Shown piece after piece: positions 24,855 to 36,200 of a DNA stretch of 64,000 nucleotides. Position 1 is the first letter of the stretch. Each line of letters begins with the position of its first letter. This stretch comes from Hymenolepis diminuta. Its lineage: Eukaryota; Platyhelminthes; Cestoda; Cyclophyllidea; Hymenolepididae. The stretch is taken from contig CAADRB010000059.1 of NCBI GenBank assembly GCA_900708905.1, positions 196,387 through 260,386 on the forward strand, read 5' to 3'. The notes beneath the pieces are model-generated. The model searched no databases. It was not told the DNA's origin and saw nothing but the letters and a program-made list of their open reading frames with translations. The translations under genes and the position numbers were made by a program.

Positions 24855-25035
24855 GTTTGACGCCAGTCATGTCCCGTCGTTTCGGCGTGAGAATTGACAT
24901 CTGTCTGGGCAGCTATGTGCAAACACGCACACATGGAGCTAAGGCGCCTATGGATACTGTAATTGAGATCTTATCCCCATTCATTCATTTCTGATCCCTT
25001 GGCGTTGACCGACATCTGTTGACTATAGATATAAT
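24855..25035 (-). repeat. dispersed repeat R1, inverted copy
   Basis: The plus strand reads GCCAGTCATGTCCCGTCG and GACCGACATCTGTTGACTAT. These are reverse complements of R1 blocks (GACATGACTGA and AGCAGATGTC). It lies about 0.8 kb from the direct copy at 23725, so the two form an imperfect inverted pair. Confidence 0.6.
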
Positions 25036-25665
25036 CAAAGAAGCATTATTTGTAGCAGTCTAATGCAGCGCTTTTAATGGAAGCTAATCAAGTAGGATTT
25101 TAGAATTAATGAAATGTTCAGTTGTATTTCTTCCGATATTTATTGACGAATTTGGCACATATTTCCAAATTCTTATTCACCCGTGTAGATTTATGGTACT
25201 GGACACCATTTTGAACCTGAAAATTACATATAAATAGTCCAGCGTATTTGCCGAAAAAATCTACAAAAAATATACAAATTTATGCAGAAATATACAATTT
25301 AAATTACATTAGCCTTCATAATAGTAATGCTCGAAGATATCAATAAATTATTTTGATTAATATTACAGGTTCTGTTCTTGAAACAAATTGTTAGGGATAA
25401 CTGCAGAACTTCTTAAATTGAAAAATGGGATTTCTAAATTCGAGAATACCAAACTTCATTAGTTGATAATTTCTTACACACTTTCTATTAAAAATAATAT
25501 CGTATTGCCTTTTTTTATTAATGGATCTCATCGAAATGCAGATTAATAATCTTATCATGATGAAAAGAATTATAAATTTTGATGAGAGAATGCGAAATTT
25601 TGCATCTATTCCGAAACGGTTGTTTAAACCTACACCTGAACTGCAGTTTCGGTATTACGCTGAAG

Positions 25666-27526
25666 ATGTCTGTGCTGCGAGCCGTCTTCCCGTTCGTTAC
25701 GAAAGCTGGGAGCTCTTTAATTAAGGTATAACACATTTTAACGCCATACTTTTGTGTAACGATTTGTGAGATCAGGTTAAATTCTTGCTTAGATTTGTAA
25801 CTTGCTTTCCACTTATCAATAACATGTTTTACCGTTTTAATTGAATTCTGTTGCTACTTTACTCACATGAGCTAGTAAGTAACGTTATATGTATCATTAG
25901 GCCACTCCCTTGGTCTCCAGTGCTGCTCGCCACATCTCAACGACGAATAAGTACTATGCTCAGTCGCCTGAGTTTTCTAGTATCTTGGAAGAGAGGATTC
26001 TTGGGCAATCGCAGCAGGTGAATTTGGAAGAGACCGGCCGTGTCTTAAGCATTGGTGATGGTATTGCTCGTGTCTATGGTTTGAATAACATCCAAGCCGA
26101 AGAGATGGTGGAATTTTCTTCCGGTTTGAAGGGTATGGCTCTGAACTTGGAGCCTGATAACGTCGGTGTTGTCGTTTTCGGTAACGATAAACTAATTAAA
26201 GAGGGCGATATCGTTAAGCGAGCTGGCGCTATCGTAGATGTTCCTGTTGGCGAAGAACTTTTGGGTCGTGTTGTTGACGCTCTTGGTAACCCCATTGACG
26301 GTCTCGGTGCTATCGATGTCAAAAACCGTCGGCGGGTCGGTGTTAAGGCTCCCGGTATCATTCCAAGAGCCTCCGTCAAAGAGCCTATGCAAACTGGTAT
26401 GAAGGCTGTTGATAGTTTGGTCCCAATTGGTCGTGGTCAGCGTGAATTGATCATTGGTGATCGTCAGACTGGTAAAACCGCTATTGCTATCGATACCATC
26501 ATCAATCAAAAGCGCTTCAATGAGGGTGCCGACGAAAAGAAGAAGCTTTACTGCATTTACGTTGCTGTCGGTCAGAAACGTTCTACTGTCGCTCAACTTG
26601 TAAAACGTCTCACAGTTGCTGGCGCCATGAAGTACTCTATTGTCGTCTCAGCTACAGCATCTGATGCCGCTCCTTTGCAATACCTCGCACCTTACTCAGG
26701 TTGCGCCATGGGAGAGTATTTCCGTGACAACGGAAAGCACGCCTTAATTATTTATGACGATCTTTCCAAACAGGCTGTTGCTTACCGTCAAATGTCTCTC
26801 CTTCTTCGTCGTCCCCCAGGTCGTGAAGCTTATCCTGGTGATGTTTTCTACCTTCATTCTCGTCTTCTCGAGCGTGCGGCTAAAATGAGCGATCAATATG
26901 GTGGCGGTTCCTTGACTGCTCTTCCTGTTATTGAGACTCAAGCTGGTGATGTGTCTGCCTACATCCCAACAAATGTTATTTCCATCACTGATGGTCAAAT
27001 TTTCCTTGAAAACGAGTTGTTCTTCAAGGGTATTCGTCCCGCTATCAACGTCGGTCTCTCTGTCAGTCGTGTCGGTTCTGCTGCCCAAACGAAGGCCATG
27101 AAACAAGTCGCCGGTCGCATGAAGTTGGAGCTTGCCCAATACCGTGAAGTTGCTGCTTTCGCCCAATTCGGTTCAGATCTTGATGCTACTACTCAGTCTC
27201 TTCTCAACCGTGGTGTTCGATTGACTGAACTTTTGAAACAAGGTCAATATGGTATGTTGTAATTTTGTACTCCTAAGTTTCTCTATTTTCTAGTTCCTAT
27301 GGCAATTGAGGAGCAAGTTGTGGTTATCTATGCTGGTGTCCGTGGTCACTTGGATAAGATGGATCCATCCAAAATTACCAAATTTGAACAAGACTTCTTG
27401 AAATATTTCCAGGCCAACCATCAAGATATTTTGAAGACCATCCGGGAGGTTGGTGAGATTTCTCCGCAGTTGGATGAGAAGCTGAAGACTATCGTTATTG
27501 ACTTCTTGGCTAGTTACCAGTCGTAA
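25666..27526 (+). CDS. ATP5F1A: mitochondrial ATP synthase F1 subunit alpha
   Basis: Three exons: 25666-25725, 25901-27251 and 27294-27526, giving 547 aa (human 553). Introns are 175 and 42 nt, in phase. Exon 1 ([20 protein letters not shown]) is a mitochondrial targeting peptide. The mature protein follows the F1-alpha family closely: [14 protein letters not shown] in the beta-barrel domain, Walker A GDRQTGKT at about 206-213, IIYDDLSK as the Walker-B strand, [19 protein letters not shown], and [10 protein letters not shown] carrying the arginine finger. The helical C-terminus is complete. Alpha subunits form the non-catalytic nucleotide sites of F1 in the matrix. The str 1.35-kb middle exon is highly codon-biased. 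Long open frames on the opposite strand here are shadows. Confidence 0.97.
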
Positions 27527-28802
27527 AATTCTACCAAGAAAAGACTTCTCCGTAGTATAGGTTTTTACGAATCCTCCTCCTCCAACTTAGCTGCAATTTG
27601 TGAAATACAATACTTCTGTATCTACTTTCCCATTCTTCCTAGTAAACTATAATGTGATCATAATTTGTTTTGACTTACCACTGATGTGGGAATGTGGTAT
27701 AATAACTGCGGTAAGTTATTACGGTTTCTCGTTTTGACAATTTTTTGTTTCCGACAAGGTGCTAGGTGTGCCCTCCTAAGATATTTCTGCACTTTGTATT
27801 TTTCAGTAGAGCTAAAGTGTTATAAGCTCGCCTGGATTGCGATTATTTTTGCATATTTTATTACGAGTTAGAAATCGTTTATTCAAATTTTATCCGGCTT
27901 TCTTCACTTATATTAGTTGAAAATAAGTTTGTCAGTTGAAATAGGGTGCTGTCAGGGTTTTTCGGTGTATACCCGGTGATCGGGATGATCAATAAAGAGA
28001 TGACAAAATTCGAGTTTCACCACCACGTCTTTACGATGCTACCATCTTCCCAAGATGGGTGTTAGAATACTTTTCAGTTTAATACTTTCGCTTAAGCGGG
28101 TAGGTTGTTGGGATTTTGTCGATTTTTTGGGGCAATTGTTTGTGCTTGTGCGGTGTTTTAATGAAGAATCATATTTAGAAAATTAAAAACGATTGTCAAG
28201 GCCTTTCAAACGCACAGTAGACTGCGTAACCAGGTGAATTAAATAATAAATCTATGAAATGGAGTTATTAACCGGTGTGATTTTAAGTGTCCTAATTGAG
28301 GGGAGTGGGAGATTAATTCAGTAGGGGAACGTTGGGCGGCTCTCGAACGTAGCTGTTAAAGGATCTTACTATCAAGTCCTAAGTACACTACTGTTTCTTT
28401 ATGAGTGGGTTGATATTAGTAAAGTCCTAAGACCAGTTAAGAGAAGTTCTACAGAAGCTACGAAGCAGGTGAGTTTGGTCAATCCGCCAGCTGGAAGTGG
28501 ATCGGTGAGTATCCAACCTTTGATCTCTGGTGGCGTACACGCACATTGCAAATAAAAAACCAGCCATTACAATAGTATTTCAGTGGTCTAGATATAAGTC
28601 TGTCTGGCAGCCATATTGAATGCTTTCTGACATTGAAAAATGACTTTAGAAGGAATTCATAGAGCGTATATATTCAGCGACTACATAAATACTCAGGGGA
28701 AGGAATGCAGAGGGAAAGGGATCATAGTTTTATATACAGAGGACTAAAATCGCAATCACAAAGTACTAAAAAGTGATCCAGAGGAAGGGAAAGACAAGGT
28801 GT
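27527..28802. other. interval between convergent ATP5F1A and SLC25A26 copy 2
   Basis: Both genes end into this 1.3-kb stretch. It holds a SINE-like fragment at 28000-28085 and otherwise nothing I can name. Confidence 0.5.
28000..28085 (+). repeat. SINE-like fragment (3' part)
   Basis: Contains AATTCGAGTTTCACCACCAC and CCCAAGATGGGTGTTAGAA. These match the end of the minus-strand SINE-like copy at 48481-48685 (GGATGGGTGTTGAAAGACGC) and the fragment at 21480. Confidence 0.5.
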
Positions 28803-31800
28803 CTAGGGTTTCGGTTTTGTGTTACTGTTGTCTGGAGTTGGCACCAAGAAGGATTTTGTGATGTCGTAGAGACCGAGGAATATCCCTCCACCCAAAGACA
28901 TCAGACCAACTCGAGGAAGAATTCCGGCAAACCATCTACAATGAAAAAAGAAAACAGATTTATGTAATTTATTGTTTTTCTAGGAGAGACAGCACATATT
29001 CTACATAAATACGAATAAATTACCCCAAGACACCGGTCTCGTTATAGACCAATTTCAAGGCGGTGGAGATTCGACCCGAAGAAAGAACGCTATCTCGCTA
29101 AAAAGAAATACATTGCACCAAATTAGATCCTCTTAACGTACAACTTGATTATAAGCGAAACCTTACTAGCACTACTCTTCAGACTATATTCTGATAATCT
29201 AATTAAGTATTAAACAATGATTTATGGGGGTAGGTACTACAGTGAAAGGTACGAGTTTTAATCTTGGGGAAGCCTCCGAATAGGGAGGACGACAAATGAC
29301 TAATAAGGAAAGAAATTGGGAAGTAGGTTAAGAGAAAATAGTTCACGAATGCAGAGTGTCAAGTCTTACGCTTCGTGTGAATTACATGACAGCATAGACT
29401 TGTTCACTTTCTAAAAAGGAGCACAGTTCGCTAATGGGGTGATCGATCCACATAAAAGTCAGTTACATGTGGAAGCTCACCAACACTTCCCCTCAAATTG
29501 TATCAAATATCTGTAAACGAAGCTTTTTGATTTACTTGCGCCTTGTTACAACAAAAGTAGATAGTTGAGACTAGCAACGACGTCTTTAACATAGTAACGC
29601 CCGCTAGAGTTAATCTTTAGTGAACTCTAATAATATTCATAGGTGGTGTATTTGGAATTTTCCCAACTTGACTTATGAGTAAAGGAGTTTCTTAATGTGA
29701 ATAGAAAAATGGATTAATTTGAGGCCATATGAAATAAGAAAATCCAATGCGATTTCTCAGAGGTTTTAGGACTGACATAATGTTGAACTGCTTACTTTCA
29801 AGCATTCAAACGATGGAAAAGCTAATGCAACACTTTTAACAACCAGAGCAGAATAGCGCAGTGGAATGAGATCGGATACATTCCAGAATTCGAGGCTCAT
29901 GAAGTATCTTTATTTGAGCGGTTGCCCAATCGGCCAATTTGACCTGGACTATGGTCCTACTTATGCCGCTAGCCTGGTGGAACCGATTTCACCAAGAACC
30001 AAAGAAGCAATGCCCTCAACTATAAATTAAGCAGTAGATAGATGATTACAGGGGTTACCGAATCAAAATTAGTGGCCAAATTGCAGAAAAGATGGGTTAT
30101 TTCCACTTAAATCTACCTAACAACTGACCATCTAGTCCCGATTGTTTAATATAGTCAAGAAGACTAAGAAGAAATGTCAAGAATCAACGCAGCACTTTAG
30201 ATCTTTGCATTTAAGTATTAAAGACAAGTAAACAGGAAGGGAGTGTCTATCAGTGGCCGCAAGATTTAACAACGAGTACTCAGTAAGAAAATATTGACTG
30301 GGTTGGGATGTGTAGTGACATATAGGAAGAACCCAGCGATGAGGGGCATTTTTGGCTAACCAATCTGAAGGTAGCTAATTTTCAAATTTTTCGTGGTTTA
30401 ATAAATTCAGAAAGAGATGGTAATGTAAATCGAAATTACCCCCTGGTTGTAGCCAGAAGCATTCCAGGATGTTGAGTAATAACTTCGAGCTTTAATAGTT
30501 ATCAGATGATAACTTTTACTGATCCCTCAACGACAACCAAAGAACACAACACCAATCAACTCACTAATTCGACCTGTTTCTCACACTCCGAATTACAATC
30601 ACTTAGCGATAACCAATATTCCTTGCCTTCCAATTCACCATTCCTCTTCTCCTTTCCTCTCAATCCCTTTATGGTTTTATTGATTGCCCATCAGACGGAT
30701 AATACAAAATCAGTTAACTCCACTGAGCGCGCTCTTATAACTTGCTCGATTGCCCACTTTATAGAGCTACAACAAATCAGACTGTAGGAAAAGGGAGGCG
30801 GAAGACATGTAGACCAAACAACGGTTAAATATTAAGGAAAAAAATGAACTCATAGCGACCTGGATGTGAGATGAATGAGTGGCTGACTGGTAGAACAACA
30901 TTGGCAGCAATGGATTCTCCACTGGTGGTTTTATATGTCTAAGTCTGAGAATGGAAGTTCAGAAGTCGATAGTTCAGCAAAAGGAGGATGAACTAACGAA
31001 TGCACTTTTAATATACTCGATCGAATACATCGAAAATATTCGATTTGGCTTCCTAACACGCGCCTCAAGTCAGCCACTTAATCACAACTCTGTTTCCACC
31101 CGCTCAACAATAACACTTGTTGGCTTCCTACTCCTCCCCTTTTCTCTCTCATTCCTTCCTATTTATCCAAAAGTGGCCATACCAAACTCTTGGTCTTCTC
31201 ATTTGGTAATGGCATTGGCATTATGAGGAAGATCATAATTCTTAAAAATCTAACCCGGCCGAGCACTTAGAAGTCGTCACTTTAGTTATTAACCGGATGC
31301 ATTTCACTAACCTCCGCGAGCATGATCCGAGTCTTTGCCACATCCAGAGGCGTGGTAACTGAGCCGGCGATAGCTCCTGATAGAAATCCACACAGCGCGA
31401 ATTGAAAGCCCGTCAAGTTAGCCGCCGAGGGAGGAGGAAAACTGTGGGGTGCAACACCGCCTTGTAAATGCTGATCAAGAAGCCGATGATGATTTCGACG
31501 CGCGAAGAAACCCTTCAGGGCCTCCCAAATGGGAAATTGGATCAGAGCGCAGGGTAGATCACGAACTATTGTACTGACATAACCCCGATATAGACCAATC
31601 CAACCCTACAAAGAATTGTATTCGTAAATGAAAGATCGGTGGCAATAAGAAGTGAACGGCTAATAATAAATACACGGGTCAGGAAGCAAGATATACTAGT
31701 TATTCGGTTACTATAAGTCTTGATACTACAATCGAAGCGTCTGATCCAACTTTAAAATGATAGTTGAGCTAAGAATCTGAGACTGCAGAATCATTTCCAC

Positions 31801-32981
31801 TCTAATCATTTTGTAAATGTCGTGAAGCTAGCGGATCATCTACGTTGTGTTAAGGAAAATGCACGTAAAATCGTTCGCAGTTTGGAGAGAATGCGCAATA
31901 GTAGATTGCAATATTTACCTCATGTAGAACATAGCTTCGGAAAATGGATCGGAGAGAATCAAATGGACGACTCTGAGCAGATTGCTTGACGTTCTCACAG
32001 GGAACCCACAATACCATTGAAGTCTGCAGAAGAAAAAACATTGAGTGGCGGGAAGCCTCTACATTGAAAATCGAAATAACGAGTTAGCCAGTCCATTTAT
32101 CTTATAAAATTTACCATTACCGGAATTATACCGTCATCTGAAAGTTTCAAATTCCGAATTTTCACAAATAATGACCTGGTACATCTTTGCCTTCACCAGC
32201 ACACAGTCGATAAAAAGAGAGTAGTTAGATTAGCTCTGTTATCAAGCAAATTATAATGACTCACTCAACCGTCTTTTAAGAATACAAATACTAAAGTGAG
32301 TATAGTTTTCAACTATGATGGCATGACAGACAGTTAGTCAGTTAGGCCTTTTCGTACCTTGCTTGAATAGACGAATTCAGGTACTTTCGCACTTTCGACT
32401 TTGGAATAAAATGGGACTGGCAATTTAGCGGCATGGGATGGTTGGATGTTGAATTGCCCCAGATTTTACAATTTGTAGCCTAACACTGGGGGATGCTAGA
32501 AGCATTAAAAAGCCATAATCTTGAACAGTGACAAAGTAATAAATATTTGTCCTGCTATTAGATTTAAGGAAACAAGTGTAAAAGCTTACGATATCAGCAG
32601 TGGTAGTTCCAATCATTGAAGAAGCCCACATTGGCAGACCATTTTTCTGAGAAACCTCCTTCGCCACCTCATAGAAGTAGAAGAATACAGCAGCTTAAGT
32701 AGAAAGAAAAAAACAAATGAACCCTATATTTTTATAATCTCATCAAAAAGCTTCCATTTAGAACACTAACAGGCGGGTGCTGACCCAAGAAGGACCATAG
32801 GAAGGCCTGCAAAGAGTTTTAGCTTGCCACAGGACGTAAAGATATTTCCGGAAGCTGACTGCAGACGCGTCTTCAGTGTGTCGATAGGGTAGAGAACAAC
32901 ATCCACACAGAGACCTGCTGTAGCTCCTGCATACGCCTGTACTCCTCTCTCCTTATTCCAAAGACCAACGCTATCAAAGGC
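28803..32981 (-). CDS. SLC25A26: mitochondrial S-adenosylmethionine carrier, paralogue 2 (no ATG of its own)
   Basis: Minus-strand exons: 32981-32771, 32693-32590, 32023-31919, 31605-31312, 29097-29024 and 28935-28803, 921 nt in frame (306 codons plus stop). Carrier motifs are [16 protein letters not shown] and PLDVAKTR, and the end is [15 protein letters not shown]. The second motif has lost its final Arg, and the preceding IRVP of copies 1 and 3 reads LWVP. Exon 4 fuses two exons separate in copies 1 and 3, and it contains an insertion between repeats ([15 protein letters not shown]). The first exon has no in-frame ATG. An in-frame TAG immediately precedes it and overlaps an AG acceptor. 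It must therefore be joined to an upstream exon or to a trans-spliced leader. Flatworm leaders known from tapeworms end in AUG, which would read [14 protein letters not shown]. Transport role by homology; altered specificity is possible. Confidence 0.85.
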
Positions 32982-33170
32982 CTACAATATAGCAATATTT
33001 AGGTACTACTAACGAAGATAATAGTAGTGTAAACTTGAATGACCAAATCGAAAAAAAAACAATGAAAATACTACTATAATTTTTCAACGGAAATTAAACA
33101 AAAAAGCAGCATTTACAAACGGCAACAGAGGATAGATAGCAAAGACATGAAAGTAGGAAAGCACTTAAGG

Positions 33171-33176
33171 TTTATT
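33171..33176 (-). terminator. polyadenylation signal of SLC25A26 copy 3
   Basis: AATAAA on the minus strand, 117 nt beyond the copy 3 stop codon and about 190 nt before the first acceptor of copy 2. Confidence 0.6.
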
Positions 33177-33292
33177 TGGCAACCGTTTTGAACAAAATAC
33201 AAATACCAGTTTGCTGGAGAGGAGTAGTGCTATTGAAATCCTATAAAAGTGGTATTAGTGGAGAGCTGTACAAGGGATGGGAGAGCAAAAAT

Positions 33293-36200
33293 CTAAGGCT
33301 CTTTGGAATCGGAAGTACCCGATGTTTTTGTCCGCTCTCGAAGGCGGAGACCATCGAGCCACATGCGTTTTGTGATGTCATAGAGTCCGAGAAAAATGGC
33401 TCCACCAAAAGACATTATGAAGACACGAGGAAGCAGTCCCGCAAATAGGCTTAAAAGGAAACGAAAAAATCTTCTTATTTATTTATACAAACGAACACAT
33501 ATTTTATAAGCGCGATGTATATGTGTACAATATTTCACTCGTTTCCTAATGAATAACAGGGATTCTACTTGCCACATCTCCCTTTTGACATGTCCTAAAC
33601 CAACCTGTCCGAAAAGATATATTCTCCTTTGTGGCAATGTTCCCTCTGGGTCCCCTATGTGCTACACTCCCTTACGATATGTCCTTATACAACTCAATTT
33701 CTTTATCTGTGTGTCTACCAATGCGTCCAACGACCAAATAGATGTAATTATATAATTCTCCACTTAATAATCCCCATGCCTTCATGTTTTACAATTAAAG
33801 TTAGTTCCCTCATTGTAACTCTATTCAATTAATAACGTACATTATTGACAATACAAAATAAGCACATCCATAATCTGGTAGGCTCCGAAACATTAAACCA
33901 CTTTAGTTGATATCAAACAGCCACTCTTCGCTATTATGGGAGAGAAATTTATCGAGATGACAGGACTAACAACTTCTAGAGAGGAAAAGGAGATGGGGGA
34001 ACGGAGATCAGGAAGGAGAGAAAATGAAGGAAGAACGAAAGAACAGGTAGTTTTTTACTGAGTCACTGTGAAAATAGATATCTCGTAGCTGCGCTTTGAG
34101 GTGAAGTGGAGTTCTTAATTTACGCAAGGGTTCGAACGTAAAAATAATTTTGCGTAAAGACCATTCGATTTAACACATTGTTCGAAAATAATTTTGAGAA
34201 GCATCGAGAGAGCAGTCTTTTAGGCTCCAATAGATCCAGGGATCATTAAGCTTAAGAACGCTCGGATATCTAGCTAATAAATCCGGAACTTTGAACTGTG
34301 GAATATGAGGTAATGAACTATATCCATTAGATACAAAAGTAGAACAACATAAAGTGAAGAAAGACCCCCTCAACGTCTTGACTTTACTTTCTACTTATGC
34401 TCGATCCTCCTGCCCTCAAACGACTGCATTGCTATTCTTTGTGTTCAATTGCTTTCAAATGATTAGAAATTGAGACATCTAACAAAGGAACATACCCCGA
34501 GATGCCACCTTCTTGATAGATAGTCTTCAGCGCGACAAACACATTTCCTGATGCAAGGGGAGTTCCTTTCTGAAAAAATAAAACATCGGATTCTTTTATT
34601 AGTCCTGTTTTCATTCCAAGGTGACCATTTGAAAAAAAAACCAGGAATGAAAGACAGAATAAGACAGTTTTACACGGTTTCATCAATCCTATTCGACTTA
34701 AACATCAAGGCCAAATTGCACACATTACCTATATCAGAGGTCAAGAAGCAGTCAAGTTACCCACATACACGTAAAGTGAGATGTGATAACAATTTAACTC
34801 CCGGGAAAACCATGACTTAGCGACTAATAGAAAACATTTGTAGTAGATACTACTCAAAAAGATATTCAGTAGAGATTGGATGAAAAATGCAAAACCACTC
34901 ACAAAATGACATTGAGAATTTAATGTCCAGGTAGGAGTTATAGAAGTACATCAAATAGTTGCTAATTTACCTTAAGTTAAAAGATTTTTGAATACGGGAT
35001 GAAATTTTAAGAAGTTATTCTTGAAGCAAAGTCACAACAAAGCTATGAATTACCCATTCATATCACAAGGTGTTGTTTGCATTGGATCCTGTGACAAAGG
35101 TAAAACTATCTTTGAATATGACGTAGGCAAGTAGGGATATCAATAACGAGACTAGTAAATAGATTTTACTATAAAACGTTACTCGAAATAAATTTAAAAA
35201 GATCTAATGATACAAATTCATCAAAGAAATGCACAAACTCTGATTTATTGGAAGGTTGGAAGAACAAAATGAAATGCGTGTAATACTGTGAAGTACAGGG
35301 TGAGTAAGGTTTCTGAAGTCACTTATATTTTGCAATTTAAACCAGCCCGTTAATAATAATTAATGTATTTTTTTATATATCAGAAGACCTCATGCCAAAT
35401 ACCACTATAACTAATGAGATGAAAAGATACGCGAAAGTGAAACAGCAATTTAGAAATCGCAAAATCTCTAAACGTCCCCAGACCTTTCCACTGTTAAGTT
35501 AGAAAAGAGCTGCTGAAAGAAGACAATGGAGATGAATTGGCCACGAGGAAGAGAAAACAGTATTGCCAACGCTCTGTTGACTCCCTCACACGGAAGACCT
35601 GAGTTTGATAGAAGAGTATACGGCATGATGAACGAAAATCCTAAGAAGTCAATGGGCGGCATCTTGCCAAACATCTTCAAGTGTCTGAAGGAACAATAAG
35701 GAATGTTCTTCATCAACATCTCGGATACATACGTTCATATGCGAGGTCAGTTTATATTGACAAATCAGGAGAATCCTTCAGTGAGTACAGAACGACTCTT
35801 AAGCAAACTGAAGCACCCAGAAGAAGAGGGGTGTCTCTGGTTTTTCTCCGACCAAAAAAACTTCCACCAATATCAACTAGATCAATCCAAGAAATGATGG
35901 GTGGCTACGCGCGGGCGGACCCCACTGAAGTTCCAACTACTATGCATGTACACAGATTTTCCGGCAGCAGTGATGGTTCCCGGTGTTGAGAAGGGCAGTG
36001 GAGGGCACATCATGACTCCTTAATTTTTCCCATAGAGCCTTAGAGTTAATGCAAATGCGTAGCCAATAAAAGACTCCATGTCATCCAACCAGATTCGGCT
36101 CCATCCCACAAAGCTCTTAAAATCCAGGATTGGACGGCCGAGAATCTTTATCATTGTCACACCAAACTTTTCTCCGCTTTCTAACTCACCAAATCCTAAT

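Larger units (their letters stand above)
20543..25665. other. 5.1-kb intergenic region with dispersed repeats
   Basis: Apart from the repeats listed separately (21480, 23725, 24855), I see only short open frames with no family match. These include plus-strand 20896-21120 and 21529-21747, and minus-strand 23059-23352. The promoter of ATP5F1A must lie at the right end, but I recognise no specific element. Confidence 0.5.

Noticed and set aside
26074..27166. Long minus-strand frames (101, 134 and 140 codons) opposite ATP5F1A
   Set aside because: They are shadows of the codon-biased alpha-subunit exon; no start context, introns or family similarity.
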